DNA from: Betaproteobacteria bacterium SCN1
GTDB lineage: Bacteria; Pseudomonadota; Gammaproteobacteria; Burkholderiales; Thiobacillaceae
DNA length: 64,000 bases
Direction of reading: 5' to 3'
NCBI GenBank assembly: GCA_008923315.1
Contig: WBSF01000007.1
Location: 1-64,000, forward strand
Shown: piece by piece, positions 30,142 to 39,020 of the stretch
Layout: each line of letters opens with the position of its first letter
Numbering within the stretch: the stretch's first letter is position 1
Notes under the pieces: generated by a model
What the model was told of the DNA's origin: nothing
Seen by the model: the letters and a program-made list of their open reading frames with translations, nothing else
Database searches by the model: none
Translations under genes and position numbers: made by a program

Positions 30142-31968
30142 ATGGCCACCCGCGACACGCTCGCCCCCGAAGAAGCCCAATGTTCCTCCGGCGCCGATTA
30201 CGCCGCACTCGCGCTGCGCGCGCTGGAAGACCCCGCCGATGCCGCTTATGCCAAGGAACTGATGGACCGCGTGGCGGACGACTGCCAGTTCACCAAGGAT
30301 CTTGCCGCCTGCGCCATCGTCTACAAGGCGCTGGGCGAACAGGCGCGTGCCGAGGAATTGCTGCAGACCGCCGAAGACTACTGCATGAGCGGCGAAGAGC
30401 AGGTCGCACTGGCCGAAGCCAAGTTCAAGGTCCTGGGCGACAAGGCCGCAGCCGTGGGCGCCTATGAAAAGGCACTCAAGGAAACCGCCAACCTGGATCC
30501 GCTGATCGATCTGGCGAAAAACGTGATGGCCGTCATCGCCGACGGCGCTTTTGCGAAAAAGGTGCTCGAAAAGGCCGAAGCCAAGATTTCCCGCGCGGTC
30601 GAATACGGCAAACTCGCCGCCGCCGCCGCCGAGCATGCGCTCGACAAGGACTACGCCGCCGCGATCTTCGCCAAGGCGGGCGAAAAGCTCTCCAGCGTGT
30701 CCGACCTGCTGTCGCTGGCCGGCGAAGTGACCAAAACGCTCGGAGACCCGCAGAAAGCCAAGGCCCTGTACGAACGTGCACTGGCCGGCGCCACCGACTT
30801 CACCGCCGCCAAGACGCTGGTCGAGTCGGCCAAGCAGGCCGGCGACGCCGCTTTCCTGCAAGCCGCCCTGAAGAAGGCCGGCGATCTGGCGGGCGCTACC
30901 GGCGAATACATCGAGCTCGCCGAAGGCCTGGCCGGCGCGGGCGACAAGCCCGGCGCCGCCACGCTGCTCGACAAGGCCGAAGATGCCGTGGCCGGCCTCG
31001 ACGAGATGCAGAAGCTGGTCGCCGCGGTGGAAGCCCATCTGGCCGACGATGCCGAACGGCTGGCCCGTGTGAAGGCCAAGCTGGAGAAGCGCCAGGCCAA
31101 CCACACGCGTTACCTCGAATTCCAGCAGCTGGAAAAGGACGCCACCACGGTCAAACAGCTTCTCGCGCTGGCGGACCGCGTGCAGACCGAACTGGAAGAT
31201 CCTTTCTACGCCGCCAAGCTGATCGAATCCGCCGAAAAACTGCTGGACGACACCGGCGGCAGCTACCAGTTCTCGCGCTACAAGCCCATCCTCGTCGCCG
31301 TCGACCGCAATCTCGACGACGCCGACTGGCTGGGCCGCCTGCTCGACCGCGCGGCGGAAAATGCCACCGACTTCATCGCCTTCAAGGATCTGGTCGTGAC
31401 CGCGGCACAAATGAAGCATCGCGAACTCGGCGTGTCCAAGGCGCGCGCCTATCTGGCCGCACGCGAGTCCGCGCTCGCCAGCAACGCCAGCGTCTACGAC
31501 CTCGCCAAGCTGGCCGAGGCCAGCTACGCCGCCACCCAGGACACCACCGAAGCCGGCCGCCTGCTGGAAGCCGCGCGCGCGCAGGCCCGGGACCACTTCG
31601 CCCTGTCGCACATCGGCCGCCTGTACGCCGGCATGGGCAATGCCGCCAAGGCCGACGAACTCTATGCCGCCGCCGCCGCATCCTGCAGCAGCGGCGACGA
31701 ATGCATCCAGTTCATCGACCGCCTGAAAGGCTTCGCCCTGCCGGCCGAAACCTTGAAGAAGTGGTACGCCGAATGCGGCAACCACCTCAGCAAGCCCGCC
31801 GACAAGCTGCGCTGGGCGGAAGGCATCGCCGACGCGCTCAACGACAAGACCTGGGCAAGCGAAGCCTACACCCAGCTGGCGGGCCAGTTCGCCAACGACG
31901 CCCGCTTCGACCTGAGCCGCCGGTCGCGTGCGGACCTGAACTATTTTGGTGCGACACGCCGCCACTGA
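30142..31968 (+). CDS. Large alpha-helical repeat protein of unknown function
   Basis: 608 residues, soluble, no signal peptide, Ala/Lys/Glu/Asp-rich. It consists of tandem helix-turn-helix units about 35-40 residues long, recognisable from recurring cores such as KVLGDKAAAVGAYEKALKE, KTLGDPQKAKALYERALAG and AGMGNAAKADELYAAAAAS, which fit a TPR/SEL1-like solenoid. I do not recognise a named family and see no catalytic motif. It has its own Shine-Dalgarno (ACGGAGAC) and ends in a strong terminator, so it is likely a single-gene transcript with high expression potential. A scaffold role is only a guess. Confidence 0.75.
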   Translation: MATRDTLAPEEAQCSSGADYAALALRALEDPADAAYAKELMDRVADDCQFTKDLAACAIVYKALGEQARAEELLQTAEDYCMSGEEQVALAEAKFKVLGDKAAAVGAYEKALKETANLDPLIDLAKNVMAVIADGAFAKKVLEKAEAKISRAVEYGKLAAAAAEHALDKDYAAAIFAKAGEKLSSVSDLLSLAGEVTKTLGDPQKAKALYERALAGATDFTAAKTLVESAKQAGDAAFLQAALKKAGDLAGATGEYIELAEGLAGAGDKPGAATLLDKAEDAVAGLDEMQKLVAAVEAHLADDAERLARVKAKLEKRQANHTRYLEFQQLEKDATTVKQLLALADRVQTELEDPFYAAKLIESAEKLLDDTGGSYQFSRYKPILVAVDRNLDDADWLGRLLDRAAENATDFIAFKDLVVTAAQMKHRELGVSKARAYLAARESALASNASVYDLAKLAEASYAATQDTTEAGRLLEAARAQARDHFALSHIGRLYAGMGNAAKADELYAAAAASCSSGDECIQFIDRLKGFALPAETLKKWYAECGNHLSKPADKLRWAEGIADALNDKTWASEAYTQLAGQFANDARFDLSRRSRADLNYFGATRRH

Positions 31969-31986
31969 TCCCGGCAATAGCCCCAG

Positions 31987-32017
31987 AAACGGCCCGGTTG
32001 AACGGGCCGTTTTTATT
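31987..32017 (+). terminator. Rho-independent terminator after the helical-repeat gene
   Basis: A 10-bp stem AAACGGCCCG/CGGGCCGTTT with six-base loop (GTTGAA) is followed by a run of U residues (32010-32014). It lies 18 bases after the stop codon. Confidence 0.92.
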
Positions 32018-32055
32018 CGTAAACTGGGAACACGACCGCCTTCTGGAGTGTACCC

Positions 32056-33111
32056 ATGCCCGGCAATCTCTCGGACCTGATCGACACCGTGCAGAAGAAC
32101 TGCATGATTGCCGACGCCCGCCATGCGCGCGACATGACGATGTGCACCTTCCTGCTCGAAATGCGCGAGTACTTCCGCTGGGAGATGGAACTGCCCTACG
32201 GCGCGCGCCTGCCCCGGGACGAGCTCGGCGACTGGCTGAACGCCCGGGAAAGCGAGTGGGATGCAGTCGAGGACCAGGATTTCGCGCCACTGCCGCTCAC
32301 CGAATCCGGGATCGACCCCTTCGAGTCCGACGACATCAACCGCGCGCTGATCCCGCAGGGGCTGGTCTACAGCAGCGGCATCGGCCATTTCCGGAAACCG
32401 CATTTCGTGCTGGCCGAGTTGAAGCGCGCCGAGGAACGCGAAGGCGTGAAAGTGCTGGTCGCGGGTTGCGAATATGCGCGCGACCTGATCGCGCCGCCGG
32501 CGGCGATGCGCGACGGCGCGATCTTCCTGCGCATGGATGCGGTGCGGCGCTTTCTCTGGAACAAGTACGAGGAATGGTCATACAAGGAACGCGACAGCGC
32601 ACTGGGCCGCGCCTTCGCGCATTACGACTTCGAGCGCGACGTCGAGCGTGGCCTCGACCGCATGGCGGATGCCGAGGCCGAAGCCATGATCCTGCACGAG
32701 GTCGGCGAAGCGCGGGCCGAAAAACTGCTGGGCCCCGAGTGGCCGGCGATGCTCGGCGGGCTCACGGCCCGCCACGCCGAACTGCTGGCGCGCGCCGTAC
32801 GCGACCATCTCGCCGATTGTCTGGTGACACTGCCGACATTGCTGGAACGCGATGCTGCAGGCTCGCTGCATTTCTACATGGCGAATCTGTCCGGCTTGCG
32901 GCGCGCCCTCTTCCCATCGCTGCAGCAGGCATACGAGGCCTGGCTTGCGCATCGCGACGGCGCGCCGCTGTGCGAGCTGGCCCGCCGCGGCGAAACGCAC
33001 TGGCTGGACGCGGCACGTCACCTGATGGATACCGCCCATGGCGATCCCGCGCAGGCAGATGCGCGCCTGCACGCACTGGCAACCGGCGATCTCGCGACGC
33101 TCAGGCTGTAA
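32056..33111 (+). CDS. Sfum_1244-like conserved hypothetical protein
   Basis: 351-residue soluble protein. The N-terminal pattern LIDTVQKNCMIADARHARDMTMCTFLLEMREYFRWE, the central VLVAGCEYARDLIAPPAAMRDG and ILHEVGEARAEKLLGPEW match, from memory, a family catalogued as Sfum_1244 and found mainly in beta- and deltaproteobacteria; its function is unknown. The many conserved His/Glu positions (ILHEVGE) could hold a metal, but this is speculative. GGAG lies nine bases before the ATG. It stands alone between two terminators, convergent with chpA. Confidence 0.65.
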   Translation: MPGNLSDLIDTVQKNCMIADARHARDMTMCTFLLEMREYFRWEMELPYGARLPRDELGDWLNARESEWDAVEDQDFAPLPLTESGIDPFESDDINRALIPQGLVYSSGIGHFRKPHFVLAELKRAEEREGVKVLVAGCEYARDLIAPPAAMRDGAIFLRMDAVRRFLWNKYEEWSYKERDSALGRAFAHYDFERDVERGLDRMADAEAEAMILHEVGEARAEKLLGPEWPAMLGGLTARHAELLARAVRDHLADCLVTLPTLLERDAAGSLHFYMANLSGLRRALFPSLQQAYEAWLAHRDGAPLCELARRGETHWLDAARHLMDTAHGDPAQADARLHALATGDLATLRL

Positions 33112-33131
33112 CGCGCAGCAGTCACTCGAAA

Positions 33132-33161
33132 ACGAACGGGCGCCGCGCGGCACCCGTTCGT
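33132..33161. terminator. Hairpin between convergent genes
   Basis: A 9-bp stem ACGAACGGG/CCCGTTCGT encloses a second GC-rich palindrome. On the minus strand it is followed by TTTT, making it a plausible terminator for the chpA operon; on the plus strand the U-tract is absent. Confidence 0.6.
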
Positions 33162-33179
33162 CAGTGTGTGTCCGACCGG

Positions 33180-36100
33180 TCAGGCCGGCTGCATCGCCCT
33201 GTCGCCCAGTTGCTCGGCGATGTGACTGAGCAGTTGCTGCTCCTGGTAAGGCTTGCCGAGATAGACATCGACGCCGATATCCCGCGCGTGATTGCGGTGC
33301 TTGTCCGCCGTGCGCGAGGTGATCATGATGATCGGCACCGTCTTCAGACGCGGATCGGCCCGCATCACGCGCGCGAGTTCGAAACCGTCCATACGCGGCA
33401 TTTCCACGTCCAGCAGCACCACGTCGGGCACCAGGTCGTGCATCTTCTCCAGGGCATCGACACCGTCTTTCGCGCTGTCCACCCGGAATCCCTCGCGCGT
33501 CAGCAGGCGCGTGGTGATTTTGCGCACGGTAAGCGAGTCGTCCACCACCAGTACCAGCGGCGGCTGCAGCGCGGCGCTGAGCTCGACCGCTCCGGCCGGC
33601 GCCTGCTGTTCGACCGCCACCCGGGGCTGGCTGGCCCAGCGCAGGGCCAGCGGTACCGGATTGAGAATGAGGATCACGCGGCCGTCGCCGCGTACCGTGG
33701 CGCCGGCCACACCGGTGATGCGCGCCATCTGCGGACCGATGTTCTTGACCACGATCTCGCGCGTGCCTTCGATCGCGTCGATCAGCACCGCCGCCAGATT
33801 CGCCCCGCTGTGCAGCAGTACCACGGGGTTGTAGCGCTGGACTTCGTGCACAGCCTCTGCATCGCCCAGCAGATGCGGCAGATAGGCGAAGGGATAGCGC
33901 ATGCCGCGCCATTCGACCACCCCGTCTGCCTGCGCCTGCGCCAGTGCGTCCGGCTTGAGTTCCAGCACCTGCTGGACCAGCGGTGCGGGCAGCGCATAGT
34001 CGTGGCGGGCGGCCTGCACCATCACCGCCTGCGTGACGGCCAGCGTCAGCGGCAGATAAATGTCGAAGCGGGTACCCGCACCCGGCGTCGAGTTGATCTC
34101 GATACGGCCACCCAGCGCGGAAATCTCGCTCTTCACCACATCCATGCCGACACCGCGGCCCGATACTTCCGTCACCGCCTCGGCAGTGCTGAAGCCAGCC
34201 GCAAAGATCATCTGCGCCAGCAGGATATCGGTTGGTTCGGTGCCCGGCAGCAACAGGCCGGCAGCCTGCGCCTTTTCCCGGATCCGCGCATAGTCGAGGC
34301 CGGCGCCGTCGTCCTTCACCGTAATCAGCATTTCGTTTCCGGTCTGCTTCGCGGACAGAACGATCTCGCCGAATTCGGCCTTGCCCGCTCTATGGCGTGC
34401 GTCTGCGGTCTCGATCCCGTGCGCCAGTGCGTTGCGCAGCAGATGCTCGATCGGGGCAGTGACCTTTTCCAGCACCGAGCGGTCGATTTCCAGCTCGCCG
34501 CCCTGAATGTCGAGCTGGGCGCGCTTGCCGACATCGCGCGCAGTCTGGCGCACCGTGCGGTACAGACGCTCGGCGACCGAATACAGCGGCACCATGCGCA
34601 CGCGCAGCAAGTCCTGCTGCAGCTCGCGGTTCAGGCGCGTCTGCTGGATCAACGCCGCGTCGGCCTCGCCGAGGCGGGCAAGCAGAATGTGCTGAACGGT
34701 GGAAATGTCGTTCACGCTCTCCGCGAGAAAACGCGTGACTTCCTGGAAACGGGTAAAGCGGTCGAATTCGAGGGGGTCGAATTCCTCCCGTCCCGTCTGC
34801 GACTGGAAATTCGCCTGCATCTGCGATTCGGCCTGAATCTCGACCTCGCGGATATGACTGCGCAGGCGGGCCAGTGCATCGGACAGTTCGGTCACATGCC
34901 GCTTGAACGCGAATACTTCGCTTTCGATCCGCGAACGCGCAATGGCGACCTCGCCCGCCTGGTTGACCATGCGATCGACCCAGTCCGCACGCACGCGCAG
35001 GGTCAATGCACCGGCATCGCGCGCCGCCGGCATGCCGGCGGGCATCGTTGGCGGGATGCCGGCGACCGGTTCGACCGGTGCCGCCAGCGGTGTCGATTCG
35101 GGCGATTCCTCCGGGTCATCCCCCCCGCGCCGCAAACGTTCGACCGCCTCGGCCAGGCGGTCGAGCTGCGCTTCGAGCGTATCGAACACGTCGCCCCCTG
35201 CCGCGAGATGCCCCTCGACGACTGCGATGACGCGCGATTCCATCACGTGCGTCAGTTCGCCCAGGCGCATTGCGCCCACCATGCGCGCACTGCCCTTGAC
35301 GGTATGCAGGCTGCGGCGCAAAGCGTCGCGCAGTCCCGTATCCTCGGGCGCCATTCTCCAGGCCCGCAACTGCGCACTGGTATCCGGCACCAGGGTTTCC
35401 GCTTCCTCCAGGAAAATCGGCAGCAATTGCGTGTCGATTTCATCGGTCACCTCACGGCGTTCGAACACCGGTGCGGGCGCCGCCGGCTTGACCTCGGGGA
35501 TCAGGCTGCGGATATCGGGCAGCGCAGGCAGGGACTCGACCTCGGCAGGTGACGCGTCGGCGTGCATCGCGATAGACGACGATTCGGGCAGAACGGGTTC
35601 GGGCTCGGTCACCGGAGCCTGCCCTTCCTCCAGCTCGGCCAGCGCGGCAATCAGATCGCTGGCCGGCTCGGGCAGGCGTTGCTGCTCGACCGAAGACAGC
35701 ATCGTCCCGATGCGCTCGACGACTTCGCGCACGAGGGAAACATGCGCGGCCGGCAGAGGCGTGTGGGCAAAACGGTTCCAGTACAGCTCGCACGCATGCG
35801 CGAGATCGGACAGCGCACCGATGCCGGCCGTGCCGGCGATCCCGCTCAGCGTATGCATCGCGCGGCGCGCGTGCTCGCTCACGGCAGATGTGCCGGAGGC
35901 ATCGAGGCGCGCGCACTCTTCGTGCAGAACGGCCAGCCGCTGCTGCGCCTCGACAAGGAAAATATCGTAAAGGCCTGCAGAAAGGCACACGGGGCCGATA
36001 CATATCTCGTCGGCGGCCGGGGGGAGTGCCGGTTCGATTTCCGGCACGGGGGCCGCCTCGTCCTGCGCCCGCACAGACGGCACGGCATACTCGACGACCG

Positions 36101-38975
36101 CCCGGTACGCTGGCACCAGCGGCTCGGGCTGCAACACGACGGCCTCGATGGCCGGCATGCCGGCCGGCTCCGGTTCGGCCGCATCAGCCAAGGCTACGGG
36201 CACATGCGGCGCAGGTACGGCATATTCGACAATCGCCGCAAACGCGGGAACCGCTTGGACCGATTCCTGCAGCGGCGTTTCGAACGTCGGGGCAGGCGGC
36301 GCCGTCACGGGTGCCGAAACGGCGGGCACGCTTTCCAGCGCGGCGTCGGCCCCGGGTGCCGCATCCATCTCTTCACTCGCGATCGGCGATCCGCCGGAAG
36401 CCGAAATCCCCTCGACACCCGGAAGCACGGGGGCGGAATCCGGCACATCGGCGGATTGTCCCTGTGCCACCCGATCGAGCGCAGCCAGCAGCGGCGCAAC
36501 CGGCAATGCCTCGCGCTCGCCGGTTTTCAATGCATCCACCCAGCGCTGGAACAGCGCACGCGAACGCTCGACCAGTGTCAGCAGGTCGGCTGTCGCAGGT
36601 TTCTGCTCCGACAGCCAGCCATTCAGCCACTGCTCGTGCCGCCAGGCCACCTCGCCCAGATCGTTCAGGTTGACCATGCGGCCACTGCCCTTGAGCGTGT
36701 GGTAGCCCCGCCGGATCGTGGTCAGGGCCGCGCCATCCTCGGGCCGGGCCTGGCAGGCCTGCACGGCCTCGCCCATTGCAGCCAGCACTTCGTTGGCTTC
36801 TTCGAGGAAAATCTCCAGCAGTTCGGGATCGGTTTCGTCCGGCAACGCAACCTGCATGCCTTCTTCTTCCGCCGACGCTTCGGCTTCGGCTTCGGCTTCG
36901 GCTTCGGCAACAGGCTCGTGCAGCGCGATCGCTTCGGGCACGTCGCCGGGGACATCGATGACCGACAGCGGGATATTCACCTCTGCAGCCGGAGAACGCG
37001 CCGGCACCGGCTGGCCGGCGATGCGCGCGATGGCCGCATCCAGTTCGAAGGAAGCCGTCCCGAGCGCGCGGCAGGTATCGAGCAGGTCGCGTGTATCCTG
37101 TTTCAGGGCCGCGTCGTCGATCAGTTCGGCGTCGCGGTTGAGCTCGGTCAATGCCTCAAGGAATTTTTTTTTTGCGGCGTCGTCGCCGCTCGAATCACGC
37201 CAGTTCAGGTAGGCGGCGTGCACGCTTTCCTTGCGTGCCGGCAGCCCCGATTCGACCGTATCGTCGAAACCGGATTCGTCGCTCTCGTCCGGAATGTCCA
37301 CGCCGAAATCGGCCAGTACGGGCCGCAGGATACGGTTCGCATCCGCGCGCCCCGCGCAATAGGATTCGATGTACAGCCCCAGGCTGGAAAAGGCGTCGGC
37401 CAGGCGTTGCTGCGTAGCGGCATCGGGATGGCCTTCGTCCAGAAAAGTGCCGGCGAGCGCGTTGGCGGCGCCGAGCAGACCTGCCGCTTCGGGTTGCTCC
37501 AGCATCGTCAGCGCACCCTGCGCCTGCTGGGCAAGCGCATCCAGCGTACGCAGCCCCTCCCGCGCAGCGGGATCGCGGAAGAAAGCATCCAGCGCCTCTT
37601 CCATCTGCTTGAGATTCTGACCGACCTCCTGCGCCATGTGCACGAGCATGTCGCGCTCGGCCTCGCGCTGACTGGCTGCTTCGGGCTCGACCGCCGGCAG
37701 GGCGCGTCCTTCGACCAGCGCCTGGAGACGTGTGCGCTGGCCCTCGGCACGCGGTGCGAAATCGGCGTGCAGGATGTCCTCGTGCCCGATCGCGTTTTGC
37801 AGGAACAGAAGTGTTGCGGCGACTTCGAGCTGGGCCTGTTCGCGGGCCTCGCCTTCGCGCTGGCCCGATGTTTCGGCGGCCACAGCCAGATCATCGAGCA
37901 GCCCTTCCAGGCCGCTGCCCTCGAACATCCCCGCCTGGGGTTTCATGCGCGCCAGCGAAGCGCGGAAAGGCTCGAACTGGGCGGCCGAGCCTTCGACATA
38001 CGCATGCCAGCTGTCGCGGGCCGCCTGAAGGCCATGCTGCAAAGCCTCCAGGATCGGACGCATGCGCGCCAGTGCTTCAGGATCCAGCAGGCCGCGGCCG
38101 GGCAGATAGCGATCGAGCCCCAGCGCGGCGCGCACCTCGGCCGCGCGGCCGTCCAGCGCCTGGCTTTTGGCGACGAAGAACAGGGCGTCGCGCAGCAGGC
38201 GCTCGGCAACCTGGGGCGAGCCTTCCATCAGGCGGCGCATCTGCAGATCGATGCGGGCGAGCAGTTGCTTCACATTGAAATCGGCCTCGACACCGTGCGC
38301 AATCAGGCTATCGACGAAACCGACGCAGGCCCACCAGAAGGTCTGGGCGGCCTGCGAGGGTGCGATGCGCTCGATTGCGACCAGGGCTTCGCGCATGCGG
38401 GCCAGCCCCTGTTCGGTCTCGACGTTGCGGAGAAATGCAAGCAGGCCGCGCTGAAACAGTGCGCGAGCCGCCTTCGCCTCGGCTGCGATCGCGTCCTGGC
38501 TGAGGTCCGCGTTCGCGCCACGGCCGCCTGCGCGGGTTCGCAGGTCGGGAAAGAACAGTTCGCCTTCGAATACGCGTTCGACTCCCTGCAGTTCGCGCAG
38601 GCTCTTGTAGAGGGGAAACAGGGCGAGTTCGCCGCTGCCGCGTCCGTCCGCCAGATCCTTGATCCAGCGCTGCAGGCCTTCGATGGCGTTGCGCAGGGCA
38701 CGCAGGGCATGTTCGTCAGGCGCCAGCCGGTTTTCGTCGATATCGCCGAGGCAGGCCTCGAGCGTACCCGCGAGCGTGGCGGCCCCTTCGAGTCCGATCA
38801 TGCGCAGCGCGCCGGTGGCCTGATGCGCATCGTCGCGTGCAAGCCGCAGGGCGTTGGTCAGATCGGCGTCGACGCTATAGGCCTGGATGCGGCCCAGCGC
38901 GGCCTGAAGGGCGGCGTCGATATCGCCACGCACCCAGTTGAGCGGGCCGGTGTCGTAGTCGGGTAAGGCACTCAT
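33180..38975 (-). CDS. chpA: ChpA-like chemosensory hybrid histidine kinase (Hpt-rich CheA with receiver)
   Basis: 1931-residue CheA-type kinase of the Chp pathway controlling type IV pili and twitching. N-terminal Hpt-like helical region with a degenerate site (AHQATGALRM, ~50), three Hpt domains with intact histidines (YHTLKGSGRMV ~759, AMHTLSGIAG ~1038, SLHTVKGSARM ~1222), dimerisation helices, HATPase with N-box LLRNALAHGIE (~1515) and G-box RGVGMDVVKSEI, CheW-like domain, and a C-terminal receiver (VVDDSLTVRK; phospho-Asp in VVLLDVEMPR ~1858). Between the Hpts are low-complexity Ala/Pro/Glu linkers. It contains an in-frame A10 tract and a hexamer repeat. Good Shine-Dalgarno (AGGAAG). Last gene of the pilGHIJ-chpA unit. 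Confidence 0.93.
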   Translation of the reverse strand: MSALPDYDTGPLNWVRGDIDAALQAALGRIQAYSVDADLTNALRLARDDAHQATGALRMIGLEGAATLAGTLEACLGDIDENRLAPDEHALRALRNAIEGLQRWIKDLADGRGSGELALFPLYKSLRELQGVERVFEGELFFPDLRTRAGGRGANADLSQDAIAAEAKAARALFQRGLLAFLRNVETEQGLARMREALVAIERIAPSQAAQTFWWACVGFVDSLIAHGVEADFNVKQLLARIDLQMRRLMEGSPQVAERLLRDALFFVAKSQALDGRAAEVRAALGLDRYLPGRGLLDPEALARMRPILEALQHGLQAARDSWHAYVEGSAAQFEPFRASLARMKPQAGMFEGSGLEGLLDDLAVAAETSGQREGEAREQAQLEVAATLLFLQNAIGHEDILHADFAPRAEGQRTRLQALVEGRALPAVEPEAASQREAERDMLVHMAQEVGQNLKQMEEALDAFFRDPAAREGLRTLDALAQQAQGALTMLEQPEAAGLLGAANALAGTFLDEGHPDAATQQRLADAFSSLGLYIESYCAGRADANRILRPVLADFGVDIPDESDESGFDDTVESGLPARKESVHAAYLNWRDSSGDDAAKKKFLEALTELNRDAELIDDAALKQDTRDLLDTCRALGTASFELDAAIARIAGQPVPARSPAAEVNIPLSVIDVPGDVPEAIALHEPVAEAEAEAEAEASAEEEGMQVALPDETDPELLEIFLEEANEVLAAMGEAVQACQARPEDGAALTTIRRGYHTLKGSGRMVNLNDLGEVAWRHEQWLNGWLSEQKPATADLLTLVERSRALFQRWVDALKTGEREALPVAPLLAALDRVAQGQSADVPDSAPVLPGVEGISASGGSPIASEEMDAAPGADAALESVPAVSAPVTAPPAPTFETPLQESVQAVPAFAAIVEYAVPAPHVPVALADAAEPEPAGMPAIEAVVLQPEPLVPAYRAVVEYAVPSVRAQDEAAPVPEIEPALPPAADEICIGPVCLSAGLYDIFLVEAQQRLAVLHEECARLDASGTSAVSEHARRAMHTLSGIAGTAGIGALSDLAHACELYWNRFAHTPLPAAHVSLVREVVERIGTMLSSVEQQRLPEPASDLIAALAELEEGQAPVTEPEPVLPESSSIAMHADASPAEVESLPALPDIRSLIPEVKPAAPAPVFERREVTDEIDTQLLPIFLEEAETLVPDTSAQLRAWRMAPEDTGLRDALRRSLHTVKGSARMVGAMRLGELTHVMESRVIAVVEGHLAAGGDVFDTLEAQLDRLAEAVERLRRGGDDPEESPESTPLAAPVEPVAGIPPTMPAGMPAARDAGALTLRVRADWVDRMVNQAGEVAIARSRIESEVFAFKRHVTELSDALARLRSHIREVEIQAESQMQANFQSQTGREEFDPLEFDRFTRFQEVTRFLAESVNDISTVQHILLARLGEADAALIQQTRLNRELQQDLLRVRMVPLYSVAERLYRTVRQTARDVGKRAQLDIQGGELEIDRSVLEKVTAPIEHLLRNALAHGIETADARHRAGKAEFGEIVLSAKQTGNEMLITVKDDGAGLDYARIREKAQAAGLLLPGTEPTDILLAQMIFAAGFSTAEAVTEVSGRGVGMDVVKSEISALGGRIEINSTPGAGTRFDIYLPLTLAVTQAVMVQAARHDYALPAPLVQQVLELKPDALAQAQADGVVEWRGMRYPFAYLPHLLGDAEAVHEVQRYNPVVLLHSGANLAAVLIDAIEGTREIVVKNIGPQMARITGVAGATVRGDGRVILILNPVPLALRWASQPRVAVEQQAPAGAVELSAALQPPLVLVVDDSLTVRKITTRLLTREGFRVDSAKDGVDALEKMHDLVPDVVLLDVEMPRMDGFELARVMRADPRLKTVPIIMITSRTADKHRNHARDIGVDVYLGKPYQEQQLLSHIAEQLGDRAMQPA
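36877..36906 (-). repeat. Hexanucleotide tandem repeat (GCTTCG)5 in chpA
   Basis: Five perfect copies of GCTTCG on the plus strand, encoding an Ala-Glu dipeptide run in the linker before the first functional Hpt domain. Copy-number change would add or remove two residues without shifting the frame. Confidence 0.9.
37164..37173 (-). repeat. A10 homopolymer in chpA coding sequence
   Basis: Ten consecutive T on the plus strand, reading as A10 in the chpA mRNA and encoding the lysines of DAAKKKF near residue 602. Such runs are rare in this GC-rich sequence and are prone to polymerase slippage that would shift the frame. Confidence 0.95.
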
Positions 38976-39020
38976 GATCGCTTCCTGATGAAATGGGGGC
39001 CGGTTCTGTCGTGTCCGGGA

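Noticed and set aside
30118-32403. 761-codon minus-strand frame opposite the 608-residue repeat protein
   Set aside because: Spans a strong terminator and two coherent plus-strand genes, and its translation is Gly/Val/Gln-rich without domains. The plus-strand genes have Shine-Dalgarno sequences.
35562-38966. 1134-codon open frame antisense to chpA
   Set aside because: GC-rich antisense shadow with His/Arg/Gly-rich, low-complexity translation and no family motifs; the opposite strand encodes a clear CheA-type kinase.
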